Source of the DNA: an uncultured Rhizobium sp.
GTDB taxonomy: Bacteria > Pseudomonadota > Alphaproteobacteria > Rhizobiales > Rhizobiaceae
Assembly (NCBI GenBank): GCA_945952045.1
Contig: CAMFHE010000007.1
Span: 91,192 to 155,191 of the forward strand
DNA: 64,000 nucleotides
Direction of reading: 5' to 3'
In this document: one piece after another, positions 39,781-48,002 of the stretch
How positions within the stretch are numbered: position 1 is the first letter of the stretch
Layout: each line of letters opens with the position of its first letter
Position numbers and translations under genes: made by a program
Notes under the pieces: model-generated
The model's database searches: none
What the model saw: the letters and a program-made list of their open reading frames with translations, nothing else
Told to the model about the DNA's origin: nothing

Positions 39781-40737
39781 ATGTTTGCCGAGACACGCCG
39801 CCTGCAGCGGCCGGATGGCGCCACGCTTGCCTGGCATCACGAACCGGCCATCGGCGCGACGCGCGGCGTCCTCCTCATCTGCCATGGCCTCGCCGAACAT
39901 TCGCGCCGCTACGCCCGCTTTGCGGCCGCGATGGCTGTTGCCGGCTATCACGCCTATGCTCATGACCATCGCGGACACGGCGAGACGACGGCGCCGAATG
40001 CGCTTGTCGGCCGGTTTGCGCCGCGTGGCGGGGCCGATGTCGTCGTCGGCGATGTGCTGGCGATGCGTGAGATGGCGCGGCAACGCCATGGCGACCTGCC
40101 GACAATCCTGTTCGGCCATTCGATGGGCGGTCTGATTGCACTGGATACGGCGCTTGCCCATCCGCAGGCGTTTGCGGGACTGGCCGTATGGAACGCGGAC
40201 GCGCGCGGCGGGCTTCGTGTGCCGGCGGCAAAATTCATTCTGAAGCTGGAGCGCATGTTCAAGGGTTCGGACGTGCCGAGCGACATGCTGCCACGCCTGA
40301 CATTCGAGGCCTGGGGAAAGGCCATCACGGGTGCCAAAACCCCGTTCGACTGGCTATCGCGCGACGAGGCCGAGGTCGCCGCCTATATCGCCGACCCGCT
40401 CTGCGGTTTCGATGCCAGCGTCTCGCTATGGCTCGATATTTTCACGCTGATCGGGCGGCTGCCCGAAAGATTGCGAGCGGCCGCTCCTGCCCGCAATCTG
40501 CCGGTCCATCTGCTGGGCGGGAGCGCCGACCCGGCAACCGATGGCGGGGCCAGCCTGACCTGGCTCGGGAATCAATTGAAATTGCATGCAATCTCGAATA
40601 TCAGCACATGCATCCACTCCGGCATGCGGCACGAAACGCTGAACGAGATCGGATGGGAGACCGCGGTGTCGGATTTCATAGCCTGGTGCAACCGGGCATG
40701 CGGCCGACAGGGAGGAAAAGGCGGGACGGAGGCATGA
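39781..40737 (+). CDS. Alpha/beta hydrolase, lysophospholipase/monoglyceride lipase type
   Basis: A 318-residue serine hydrolase. The nucleophile elbow GHSMGG has S114, the oxyanion region is LLICHGLAEHSRRYARF, and the predicted acid and base are in GGSADPAT and SGMRHETLNE near the C-terminus. This pattern fits the Hydrolase_4 group that includes PldB and monoacylglycerol lipase. Its stop overlaps the ATG of the next gene (ATGA), so it is translationally coupled to the EamA transporter. The substrate is unknown. No signal peptide is seen. Confidence 0.82.
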   Translation: MFAETRRLQRPDGATLAWHHEPAIGATRGVLLICHGLAEHSRRYARFAAAMAVAGYHAYAHDHRGHGETTAPNALVGRFAPRGGADVVVGDVLAMREMARQRHGDLPTILFGHSMGGLIALDTALAHPQAFAGLAVWNADARGGLRVPAAKFILKLERMFKGSDVPSDMLPRLTFEAWGKAITGAKTPFDWLSRDEAEVAAYIADPLCGFDASVSLWLDIFTLIGRLPERLRAAAPARNLPVHLLGGSADPATDGGASLTWLGNQLKLHAISNISTCIHSGMRHETLNEIGWETAVSDFIAWCNRACGRQGGKGGTEA

Positions 40738-41693
40738 CGGTCCAGATGGGCACGGAGCGGGCGACATCGCTGAACGGCGATGTGATGACCGGCATGGCGT
40801 TGATGTTTGTCGGCGTGCTGATCGCACCGCTGATCGATATCTTCTCCAAGCTCGCGACCGCCCATATGTCGTCGACAGCGGTCGCGTTCATCCGCTTCAT
40901 CCTGCAATCGAGCTTCATGCTGCCCTTCATACTATGGCGCGGAAGCTGGCGCGAGATCCGGTTGAGCCAGAGTGGATTTCATGCGATCCGCGGTGGGGTT
41001 CTGGCACTTTCCATGGTGTCCTTCGTCACGACGCTGCGTTACATGGAAGTGGCTGACGCCATCGCCATCTTCTTCGTCGAGCCGATGATCCTGACCATCC
41101 TGTCGAGCATCTTTCTCGGCGAGACCATCGGCTGGCGTCGATATTCGGCCTGCGCCGTCGGCTTTCTCGGCGCGCTGCTGATCATCCAGCCGAGTTTCGG
41201 CGAAGTCGGGCTCGTGGCGCTGCTGCCGGTGGTGACGGCATTCTGCGTCGCGATCTTCGCGATCATGACGCGGCTGCGCGCGAACCGGGAAGACCCCTGG
41301 GCGATGCAGTTCCAGACCGGCATCTGGGGCGGCATTTTCTGCGCGCTGGCGCTTGTCATCATGGATCGGCAGGGCATGGCCGATCTCGCGAAACTCTCGA
41401 ACAACATGCCGGCGATCGGGCAGCTTATCGGCGTCAGCCTTGCCGCGACCATTTCCGGCATCCTCTCGGTCTATGCCTATCGCTGCGCGCCGGCCTCGAC
41501 CCTGGCGCCGCTGCAATATTTCGAAATCGTCTCGGCGACGGCTTTGGGCTGGTATGTGTTCGGCAACTTCCCCGATGCCTTGAAGTGGCTTGGCATTGCC
41601 ATCATCATCGCCTCCGGCCTCTATATCCTCTGGCGTGAGCGCAAGACCGCCTCGCGTCATCCCCCAACCGGCGAGCCAACGCCCAACCCCTGA
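40734..41693 (+). CDS. EamA-family (DMT) transporter
   Basis: A 319-residue ten-helix transporter with two EamA repeats. The start is the ATG at 40734, placed 5 bases after GGAG and overlapping the hydrolase stop; the frame itself is open much further upstream but that part is antisense-like hydrolase sequence in another frame. MEVADAIAIFFVEPMILTILSSIFLGETIGWRR and APLQYFEIVSATALGWYVFGNFPD mark the repeats and resemble RhaT/YdcZ-like exporters. It is followed after 20 bases by the CoA-transferase gene. Confidence 0.83.
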   Translation: MTVQMGTERATSLNGDVMTGMALMFVGVLIAPLIDIFSKLATAHMSSTAVAFIRFILQSSFMLPFILWRGSWREIRLSQSGFHAIRGGVLALSMVSFVTTLRYMEVADAIAIFFVEPMILTILSSIFLGETIGWRRYSACAVGFLGALLIIQPSFGEVGLVALLPVVTAFCVAIFAIMTRLRANREDPWAMQFQTGIWGGIFCALALVIMDRQGMADLAKLSNNMPAIGQLIGVSLAATISGILSVYAYRCAPASTLAPLQYFEIVSATALGWYVFGNFPDALKWLGIAIIIASGLYILWRERKTASRHPPTGEPTPNP

Positions 41694-41713
41694 CGAACAT
41701 CTGGAGTTTTTTC

Positions 41714-42910
41714 ATGCCTGCCACGCCCCTTCGCAAGCCGCCGCTTTCCGGCATACGCGTCATCGAGCTGGCCCGCGTTCTGGCCGGCCCCTGGGCCGGG
41801 CAGATGCTGGCGGATATGGGCGCCGACGTCATCAAGGTGGAAAACCCGAAAGGCGGCGACGACACCCGTGCCTGGGGCCCGCCCTTCGTCGAAAGCGCCG
41901 ACGGCGAAAACCTGTCTGCCGCCTATTATCACTCGACCAATCGCGGCAAGCGCTCCATCGGCATCGATTTCTCGACGCCCGAGGGCCAGGAAACCATCAA
42001 GCGGCTGGTGCGCCACAGCGACGTTCTGATCGAGAATTTCAAGGTCGGCGGCCTGAAGAAATACGGGCTCGACTATGAAAGCCTGCGGGCGATCAATCCG
42101 AAGCTCGTCTATTGCTCGATCACCGGCTTCGGCCAGACCGGCCCCTATGCCGGCTTTGCCGGTTACGATTACATCGTGCAGGGCATGTCCGGCTTCATGT
42201 CGATCACCGGCGAGGCTGACGGGCAGCCGATGAAAGCGGGCGTCGCCATCGCCGATATCTTCACCGGCATCTATGCGGTCTCGGCTATCGAAGCGGCGCT
42301 GATCCATGCGCTGAAGACCGGCGAAGGCCAGCATGTCGATATGGCGCTGCTCGACGTTCAGGCCGGCATTCTCGCCAACCAGAACATGAACTACCTGATT
42401 TCCGGCAACTCGCCGGCGCGCATGGGCAATGCCCATCCCAATATCGCGCCTTACGAAGTGGTGCCGGCCGCAGACGGCCACCTGATCCTCGCGGTTGGCA
42501 ATGACGGCCAGTTCCGCAAGCTCTGCGGCATTCTCGGCCTCGAGGCCCTGCCCGACGACGAGCGTTTTGCAACCAACCGCGCCCGTGTCGCCAACCGCGC
42601 CGACTTGCGGCCGCTCGTCATCGGTGAGACTGCGCGCTTTGCCAAGCGCGACCTGCTGAACGCCTGTGAGAGCAATGGCGTGCCAGCCGGCGCGATCAAC
42701 ACCATCGGCGAAATGTTCGAGGACCCGCAGGTCAAGGCGCGGGGCTTGCGCATCGATCTGCAGGATCGCGACGGCAACACCATTCCCGGCGTGCGCACGC
42801 CGGTGGTGCTGTCGGAAACGCCGCTGGTCTACGAACGACCGAGCCCGCGCGTGGGGGAACACACGGAAGAAGTGCTGGCGGAATTGAGGGAGTGGGAAAA
42901 CCATGAGTGA
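41714..42910 (+). CDS. CaiB/BaiF family (class III) CoA-transferase
   Basis: A 398-residue enzyme that moves CoA between carboxylic acids. The N-terminal GIRVIELARVLAGPWAGQMLADMGADVIKVE and STNRGKRSIGIDF are family signatures. The catalytic aspartate is most likely D181 in GVAIADIFTG, by analogy with D169 of formyl-CoA transferase. The C-terminal GVPAGAINTIGEMFEDPQVKARG is also conserved. The acid partner is not evident. It overlaps the downstream ThDP enzyme gene by eight bases, so the two products may act in sequence. Confidence 0.87.
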   Translation: MPATPLRKPPLSGIRVIELARVLAGPWAGQMLADMGADVIKVENPKGGDDTRAWGPPFVESADGENLSAAYYHSTNRGKRSIGIDFSTPEGQETIKRLVRHSDVLIENFKVGGLKKYGLDYESLRAINPKLVYCSITGFGQTGPYAGFAGYDYIVQGMSGFMSITGEADGQPMKAGVAIADIFTGIYAVSAIEAALIHALKTGEGQHVDMALLDVQAGILANQNMNYLISGNSPARMGNAHPNIAPYEVVPAADGHLILAVGNDGQFRKLCGILGLEALPDDERFATNRARVANRADLRPLVIGETARFAKRDLLNACESNGVPAGAINTIGEMFEDPQVKARGLRIDLQDRDGNTIPGVRTPVVLSETPLVYERPSPRVGEHTEEVLAELREWENHE

Positions 42911-44564
42911 GACGAAAAAGACCGGCGGCGAACTGATCGTCGATGCGTTGAAAGCCAATGGCGTGCGCCGCATCGCCTGCGTGCCGGGCGAAAGCTATCT
43001 GGCGGTGCTGGATGCGCTGCACGACACCGATATCGAGGTGCTGGTCTGCCGCCAGGAAGGCGGCGCGGCGATGATGGCCGATGCCTGGGGCCGGCTCACC
43101 GGCGAGCCTGGCATCTGCATGGTCACCCGCGGCCCCGGCGCCACCAATGCTTCGGCCGGCCTGCATGTCGCCATGCAGGATTCCATTCCGATGATTCTGT
43201 TCATCGGCCAGGTGCAGCGCGATGCGCGCGAGCGCGAGGCCTTCCAGGAAGTGGAATTCCGCCGCGCCTTCACCGAATTCGCCAAATGGGTCGGCGAGAT
43301 CGACGATGCGCGCCGCATTCCCGAATTCGTCACCCGCGCCTTCGCGGTCGCCACTTCCGGCCGCCCCGGCCCGGTCGTTCTGACCCTACCGGAAGACATG
43401 CTGCGCGACGAGGTGGAAGCGCCCGCTGCCCGCCCCTTCATGGCCGTCGAAAGCCATCCCGGCCCATCGCAGATCAAGGCGTTCGAGGCGATGCTCGCTA
43501 AGGCGGAACGTCCGCTGGTGATTCTTGGCGGCACGCGCTGGACGGAAAAGGCGGTCGCCGATTTCCAAGCCTTTGCCAGCCGCTACAAGCTGCCGGTCGG
43601 CTGCTCCTTCCGCCGCCAGATGCTGTTCGACCACACGCATCCCAACTATGCCGGCGATGTCGGCATCGGCATCAATCCGGCGCTGGCCAAGGAAGTGCGC
43701 GAGGCCGACCTCATCGTGCTGCTTGGCGGGCGTTTCTCCGAAATGCCCTCCTCCGGCTATACGCTGATGGATATCCCCTATCCCAAGCAGAAGCTGGTCC
43801 ATGTCTATCCCGATCCGGACGAACTCGGCCGCGTCTATCGCCCGGATCTGGCGATTGCCGCTTCGCCCGCCGATTTCGTGGCGGCTCTTGCCGAGCTGTC
43901 GCCAGCCGGCGAACCGGTTTGGGCCGCCCGCACGCAAGCCATGCATGCCGCTTATCTCGCCTGGTCGACGCCGCCGGCCACCGGCCCGGGCGCGGTGCAG
44001 ATGGGTCCGATCATGGAATGGCTGGAGGCCAACACCGCCGCCGACACCATCTTTACGAATGGCGCCGGCAATTACGCCACCTGGGTGCATCGTTTCCATC
44101 GCTTCCGCCGCTTCGCCACGCAGGCCGCGCCGGCTTCCGGCTCGATGGGCTACGGCCTGCCGGCGGCGGTCGCTGCCAAGCAGCTGTTCCCGGATCGTGA
44201 AGTCATCTGCTTTGCCGGCGATGGCTGCTTCATGATGCATGGCCAGGAATTCGCAACCGCCATCCGCTACAATCTGCCGATCATCACCGTCGTCGTGAAC
44301 AACGGCATTTACGGCACGATCCGCATGCATCAGGAGCGGGACTATCCCGGCCGCGTCAGCGCCACCGGCCTGACCAATCCGGATTTCGCCCAGCTAGCCC
44401 GCGCCTATGGCGGTTATGGCGAGACGGTCGAAAGAACGGAGGAATTCGCCAGCGCCTTCAAGCGGGCGCGCGCCAGCGGCAAGCCGGCGATCATCGAGGT
44501 CAAGCTCGATCCCGAAGCGATCACGCCGACGCGCACCCTGTCGCAAATTCGCGATAAGGCCTGA
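42903..44564 (+). CDS. Thiamine-diphosphate-dependent enzyme, acetolactate synthase-like
   Basis: A 553-residue ThDP enzyme with the usual three domains. The catalytic glutamate E52 lies in CRQEGGAAMMADAW. The ThDP/Mg motif starts at AGDGCFMMHGQEF and ends at VVVNNGIYG. The central domain is present but does not clearly retain the ADP- or FAD-binding pattern of oxalyl-CoA decarboxylase or true acetolactate synthase. Given the preceding CoA-transferase, a 2-keto- or 2-hydroxyacyl-CoA lyase/decarboxylase is plausible but unproven. It is the last gene of the hydrolase-EamA-CoA-transferase string. Confidence 0.8.
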   Translation: MSETKKTGGELIVDALKANGVRRIACVPGESYLAVLDALHDTDIEVLVCRQEGGAAMMADAWGRLTGEPGICMVTRGPGATNASAGLHVAMQDSIPMILFIGQVQRDAREREAFQEVEFRRAFTEFAKWVGEIDDARRIPEFVTRAFAVATSGRPGPVVLTLPEDMLRDEVEAPAARPFMAVESHPGPSQIKAFEAMLAKAERPLVILGGTRWTEKAVADFQAFASRYKLPVGCSFRRQMLFDHTHPNYAGDVGIGINPALAKEVREADLIVLLGGRFSEMPSSGYTLMDIPYPKQKLVHVYPDPDELGRVYRPDLAIAASPADFVAALAELSPAGEPVWAARTQAMHAAYLAWSTPPATGPGAVQMGPIMEWLEANTAADTIFTNGAGNYATWVHRFHRFRRFATQAAPASGSMGYGLPAAVAAKQLFPDREVICFAGDGCFMMHGQEFATAIRYNLPIITVVVNNGIYGTIRMHQERDYPGRVSATGLTNPDFAQLARAYGGYGETVERTEEFASAFKRARASGKPAIIEVKLDPEAITPTRTLSQIRDKA

Positions 44565-44593
44565 AGCGTCAACGAGACAGAGCAAACAAGCAA

Positions 44594-44621
44594 AAGGCCG
44601 GTGGATCGCTCCACCGGCCTT
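44594..44621. terminator. Bidirectional terminator between the ThDP enzyme gene and ridA-like gene
   Basis: A 12-bp perfect stem (44594-44605 with 44610-44621) with a four-base loop lies between convergent genes; TTCTT follows on plus and TTTTG on minus. Confidence 0.85.
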
Positions 44622-44647
44622 CTTCATGTCAGCGACATCAGCAAGAC

Positions 44648-44992
44648 TTAGTCGAGAGCGGCGATGACCGTGAACTCGACCTTGTGGGCTGGCGTCGCAA
44701 GAGCTGCCTGGCTGGTGGCGCGGGCCGGCGTGTTGGACGGGTCGACCCAGGATTCCCAGACGGCGTTCATTTCAGCGAAGGTCGACATGTCGGAGAGGTA
44801 AACCAGCGTCTGCAGGATCTTCGACTTGTTGGTGCCGGCGGCAGCCAGCAGGCGGTCGACTTCGGCCAGCGCGACCTTGGACTGTTCGGTGACGCTGTCG
44901 CCGGTGCCGACCTGGCCGGCCAGATATACGGTGTTGCCGTGAACGACGGCGCCGGACATGCGGGGGCCGGGCTCGATGCGCTTGATGGTCAT
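44648..44992 (-). CDS. RidA/YjgF-family protein
   Basis: A 114-residue member of the Rid family, whose founding member hydrolyses reactive imines from PLP enzymes. The arginine that binds the substrate carboxylate in active RidA appears present as R91 in TPARATSQAAL. The sequence is shorter than E. coli RidA (about 128 residues), and lacks part of its C-terminal Cys region, so it belongs to a Rid subfamily whose activity is less certain. An AGGAG Shine-Dalgarno lies before the start. Confidence 0.85.
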   Translation of the reverse strand: MTIKRIEPGPRMSGAVVHGNTVYLAGQVGTGDSVTEQSKVALAEVDRLLAAAGTNKSKILQTLVYLSDMSTFAEMNAVWESWVDPSNTPARATSQAALATPAHKVEFTVIAALD

Positions 44993-45023
44993 GGAACTCT
45001 CCTGATGTTGTTATTAAACGAAG

Positions 45024-45051
45024 GCCACTCCCCTGACATCAGGGGAGTGGC
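45024..45051 (-). terminator. Hairpin between the TIGR01244-type gene and ridA-like gene
   Basis: A perfect 13-bp inverted repeat with a two-base gap (45024-45036 with 45039-45051) lies 25 bases past the upstream gene's stop and 32 bases before the ridA-like start. No long T run follows on the minus strand (CTTCGTTT), so it may terminate partially or stabilise a 3' end. Confidence 0.5.
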
Positions 45052-45075
45052 TGGCGAAAAGGAATGTCAGCCGGC

Positions 45076-45414
45076 TCAGCCGCGAATGTGCAGCGTCTGC
45101 TGATAGATGGCGGTCGAGCGCGCGCCGGAGCGGCAATAGCCGAGCATCGGCTTCGGCAGCGTGTCGAGCGCATCGAACATGGCGGTGACGGCATCCGCCG
45201 TCACGCCGGTCGGGCCGACGGGAATATGGGTGATTTCCAGCCCGAGCGCCTTTGCGCGCGCGGCGATATCCTCGAAACGCGGCTGGTCGGGCGATTCGAA
45301 ATCCGGCCGGTGGCAAACCAGCGACTTGAAGCCGAGCGCCTTGATCTCATCGAGATCCTCGGCGGCGATCTGGCCGCTGACTGCATATTCGTCGTTGATC
45401 TCTCGGATATCCAT
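45076..45414 (-). CDS. TIGR01244/DUF442 family phosphatase-like protein
   Basis: A 112-residue protein from the ATG at 45414 (a GTG at 45432 is in frame, but the ATG follows AGAGGGG). It carries the phosphatase-loop-like CRSGARS (C94-S100) of the beta-lactamase-hydrolase-like phosphatase domain found beside sulfur-dioxygenase-type proteins. It has been suggested to act in sulfur transfer or as a phosphatase; neither is shown here. No sulfur-dioxygenase gene is beside it in this window. Confidence 0.75.
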   Translation of the reverse strand: MDIREINDEYAVSGQIAAEDLDEIKALGFKSLVCHRPDFESPDQPRFEDIAARAKALGLEITHIPVGPTGVTADAVTAMFDALDTLPKPMLGYCRSGARSTAIYQQTLHIRG

Positions 45415-45451
45415 GACGACCCCTCTGTCCACAATGCTGGCAACTCTTAAG

Positions 45452-45468
45452 CGCCCGGCACCCGGGCG
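45452..45468 (-). terminator. Short GC-rich hairpin after the DUF4432 gene
   Basis: CGCCCGG at 45452-45458 pairs with 45462-45468 over a three-base loop, 24 bases beyond the DUF4432 stop. The T-tract is weak. Confidence 0.4.
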
Positions 45469-45492
45469 TCAATCAAAGCCGTTCTAAACTTC

Positions 45493-46326
45493 TCAGGCGA
45501 AAGAGAAACGCAATCCATAGCTTCGCGACTGGCCGGGACCGATTTCGGTCAGTTCGCCCGCCTGTTTCAGCTCCGCGCGACCGGCAAGGCGGTGCGAGCA
45601 GGGCTCGATGCCCAGCACATGCGCCGGGGAGGCCTGGTTGCGCCACATCTGCAGGAACGGCAGCGTATCGGTGCGGAAGGCGACGGTGAGTGATACCCCG
45701 CCAAGCGAGGCCATCGGCCCGACCACGATCTCGGCCCACTCCTGCCCGCTTGCGGGAACGCAAAAGACGCCGCCCGGATCCTTGCCGAACGTCCAGGGAA
45801 AACCGCCGCCTTCGAGCATCTTGCCCGACAGACGCACATCGCCGTCGAACAGGCGCGCGCCAATATTCATGTGATACATCAACATCGGCGCGAAGGGTTT
45901 TTCGCCGGTGTTGACGATGCGGTCGGACAATTCGACCACGCCGGTCGCCGCATCGATATGCCAGCGGCGCTCCAGCCGCGCCGGCGCGCCATCGGTCATG
46001 GTGACGTCAACAAGCGCTTGGCAATCGGCCGCGCCCTCGTCCGTGGTAAAGCTCAGTATCTGCGCCGGATGCGCGGAAAACGCGCCATGCAGCGGATAGC
46101 GCCGGCCGGTTGCATCGCCCTCCACCAAATCGGGATGGCGCAGATGATCCGGTCCGCAGGTGAAGAGGAAGCCTTCGAGCGAGTGATCGATTCGCGGATC
46201 GCCATCGTCGGGAATGGCGCGGCCGGGCGCCAGATTTTCGCCGCTGACAATGCAGGCGCCGATATCGAGGACCGAGGACGGGTCGAGCGTCAGGCGCGGG
46301 CCTTTGGCCGCCGAAAATTCGATCAT
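45493..46326 (-). CDS. DUF4432 family, aldose-epimerase-like fold protein
   Basis: A 277-residue protein starting at 46326, seven bases after GGAGG. Earlier in-frame ATGs lack a site. The pattern (HGAFSAHPAQILSF, LERRWHIDAATG, MLMYHMNIGARLFDG, IEPCSHRLAGRAELKQAGE) is that of the galactose-mutarotase superfamily, DUF4432 branch. These likely bind or epimerise sugars; the substrate is unknown. It is divergent from the L,D-transpeptidase gene, with about 200 bases between starts. Confidence 0.72.
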   Translation of the reverse strand: MIEFSAAKGPRLTLDPSSVLDIGACIVSGENLAPGRAIPDDGDPRIDHSLEGFLFTCGPDHLRHPDLVEGDATGRRYPLHGAFSAHPAQILSFTTDEGAADCQALVDVTMTDGAPARLERRWHIDAATGVVELSDRIVNTGEKPFAPMLMYHMNIGARLFDGDVRLSGKMLEGGGFPWTFGKDPGGVFCVPASGQEWAEIVVGPMASLGGVSLTVAFRTDTLPFLQMWRNQASPAHVLGIEPCSHRLAGRAELKQAGELTEIGPGQSRSYGLRFSFA

Positions 46327-46528
46327 GTCAGTTCCTCCAAGACCTTGCATGCTTTCCCCCATCGTTTCACGATCTCTTGTCGACCTGTCAACGCCCAAAG
46401 TCTTGACGTCGCCGCAGAGAAATTTATGGAACATTCACCACGCCTTCATGATTTTCACACTAGCGTCAAATTTGCAGTGTCTGAGATCGGAAGAACACAG
46501 TATTCGGGGAAGTTCAGAGGTGACCAAC

Positions 46529-47929
46529 GTGTTGAAAACCCGCCTTGTCGTGACGGCGCTGATATCGGCAATGACGCTGATGGCGACGCAGGCTGGCGCG
46601 CAGCAGGGAATCAGAGGCTATGACGGCCACACCGTGCTGGTGACGCCGGAGGGCGAGGTTCTCGACTACATGCCGGAAACGAGCGAAGTGCTCGTTCGCA
46701 CCGACAGCCGCGGCCGCCGCGTGCTGATCGACCATTACGGCAATCTGATCGCCACGGAAATGCCGGCCGATTCCTATTTCGGCCGCAACCAGCAGGCGCG
46801 CAATTACGACGACACTTACGCGGAACAGGATCCGTATGCCGCCGAGGATCCCTATCGCGGCGGTTTCGACGCGCGTGAGCCCGGCAGCGTGACCGGCGCG
46901 ATCCGCCGCAGCGATGGCGTTCGCCGCATGCCGCTCGCCAATAGCGCACAGCCGCAGGACGATCTCGACACCGCCTCTATCGACCCGCAGAGCAACGATT
47001 TCCCGCCCGCCCCCGCCCCGCTGACGGAGCCGCAGGCGCAGCAGGCATCCCCGCGTGAAGAACCGGTCATCCAGCTCAAGAACAAGTCGCAGGCCGAAAT
47101 CACCGCGCTTCAGGTATTTCTGGATCGCGAAGGCGCATCCCCCGGCGTCATCGACGGCAAGATGGGCTCGAACGTCACCAAGGCGCTGAAGGCCTGGGAA
47201 CAGATTTCCGGCGAAACCATCGATCCCAACGACACCGAATCGATCCTGGAACGCCTGCGCATGTCCGGCGGCATGCCGATCGTCAGCTACACGATCACGC
47301 CCGCCGACGCCGCCGGCCCCTATGTCGCCGAGATCCCCGAGGATTACGCCCACAAGGCGATGCTCACGAATCTCTCCTTCACCTCGACCACGGAAATGCT
47401 GGCTGAGCGCTTCCACATGGATGAAGGTTACCTCAAGGCTCTCAATCCTGGCGTCGATTTCACCATTCCCGGCACAATCGTGAAGGTCATCGATCCCGGC
47501 CAGCCGAAGACCGGCACCGTCGCCCGCATCGTCGCCGACAAGGGCCGCAAGCAGGTCTTCGCCTATGGCGCAGACGGCGCGCTGATCTCGGCCTATCCGG
47601 CCAGCATCGGCTCCTCCGACACGCCGTCGCCCTCCGGCACCGTGACAGTTGAGCGCGTCGCGCTCAACCCCGGCTATACCTACAATCCGAAGATCAATTT
47701 CCAGCAGGGCGCCAACGACAAGGTCCTCGCAATCCCGCCCGGTCCGAATGGCCCGGTCGGCACCGTCTGGATCGCGCTCTCCAAGCCGACCTACGGCATA
47801 CACGGCACGCCGGAGCCGTCCAAGATCGGCCGCACCCAGAGCCATGGCTGTATCCGCCTGACCAACTGGGACGCCACCGAACTGGCCAAGATGGTCAAGC
47901 CCGGCGTCACGGTCGAATTTATCGACTGA
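46529..47929 (+). CDS. Exported L,D-transpeptidase with peptidoglycan-binding region
   Basis: An YkuD-type enzyme that makes 3-3 cross-links or attaches proteins to peptidoglycan. I start it at the GTG at 46529, preceded by AGAGGTGA at five bases; this gives a signal peptide (LVVTALISAMTLMATQAGA) and 466 residues. A Pro/Gln-rich linker is followed by a PG_binding-like domain (about 195-255), a LysM-like segment (MLAERFHMDEGYLKALNPG) and the catalytic domain with IHGTPEPSKIG and SHGCIRL, the cysteine nucleophile. Rhizobiales rely on LDTs for polar growth, though this gene's role there is inference. Confidence 0.9.
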   Translation: MLKTRLVVTALISAMTLMATQAGAQQGIRGYDGHTVLVTPEGEVLDYMPETSEVLVRTDSRGRRVLIDHYGNLIATEMPADSYFGRNQQARNYDDTYAEQDPYAAEDPYRGGFDAREPGSVTGAIRRSDGVRRMPLANSAQPQDDLDTASIDPQSNDFPPAPAPLTEPQAQQASPREEPVIQLKNKSQAEITALQVFLDREGASPGVIDGKMGSNVTKALKAWEQISGETIDPNDTESILERLRMSGGMPIVSYTITPADAAGPYVAEIPEDYAHKAMLTNLSFTSTTEMLAERFHMDEGYLKALNPGVDFTIPGTIVKVIDPGQPKTGTVARIVADKGRKQVFAYGADGALISAYPASIGSSDTPSPSGTVTVERVALNPGYTYNPKINFQQGANDKVLAIPPGPNGPVGTVWIALSKPTYGIHGTPEPSKIGRTQSHGCIRLTNWDATELAKMVKPGVTVEFID

Positions 47930-47943
47930 GAGAATTGAGACGT

Positions 47944-47979
47944 AAAAACCCCGGGAAGCCGAAGCTTTCCGGGGTTTTT
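47944..47979. terminator. Bidirectional terminator between LDT and ParA-like genes
   Basis: A 16-bp stem with one mismatch (47944-47959 with 47964-47979), loop of four, A-run on one side and T-run on the other, between convergent genes. Confidence 0.9.
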
Positions 47980-48002
47980 CTTACGCACTACAGAAAAGAA
48001 AA

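Noticed and set aside
40188..41693. Hydrolase-transporter fusion of 501 residues
   Set aside because: The first 180 codons are an off-frame reading of the hydrolase gene. The ATG at 40734 with GGAG gives a complete EamA protein.
42903..44564. Oxalyl-CoA decarboxylase next to formyl-CoA transferase
   Set aside because: The ThDP enzyme does not share the Oxc N-terminal and CoA-binding sequence I know, so the pair is left without a substrate.
46484..46499. AGATCGGAAGAACACA resembles an Illumina adapter
   Set aside because: It differs from the adapter within 12 bases and the following bases do not match; flanking sequence leads smoothly into the L,D-transpeptidase gene, so chance similarity is more likely than contamination.
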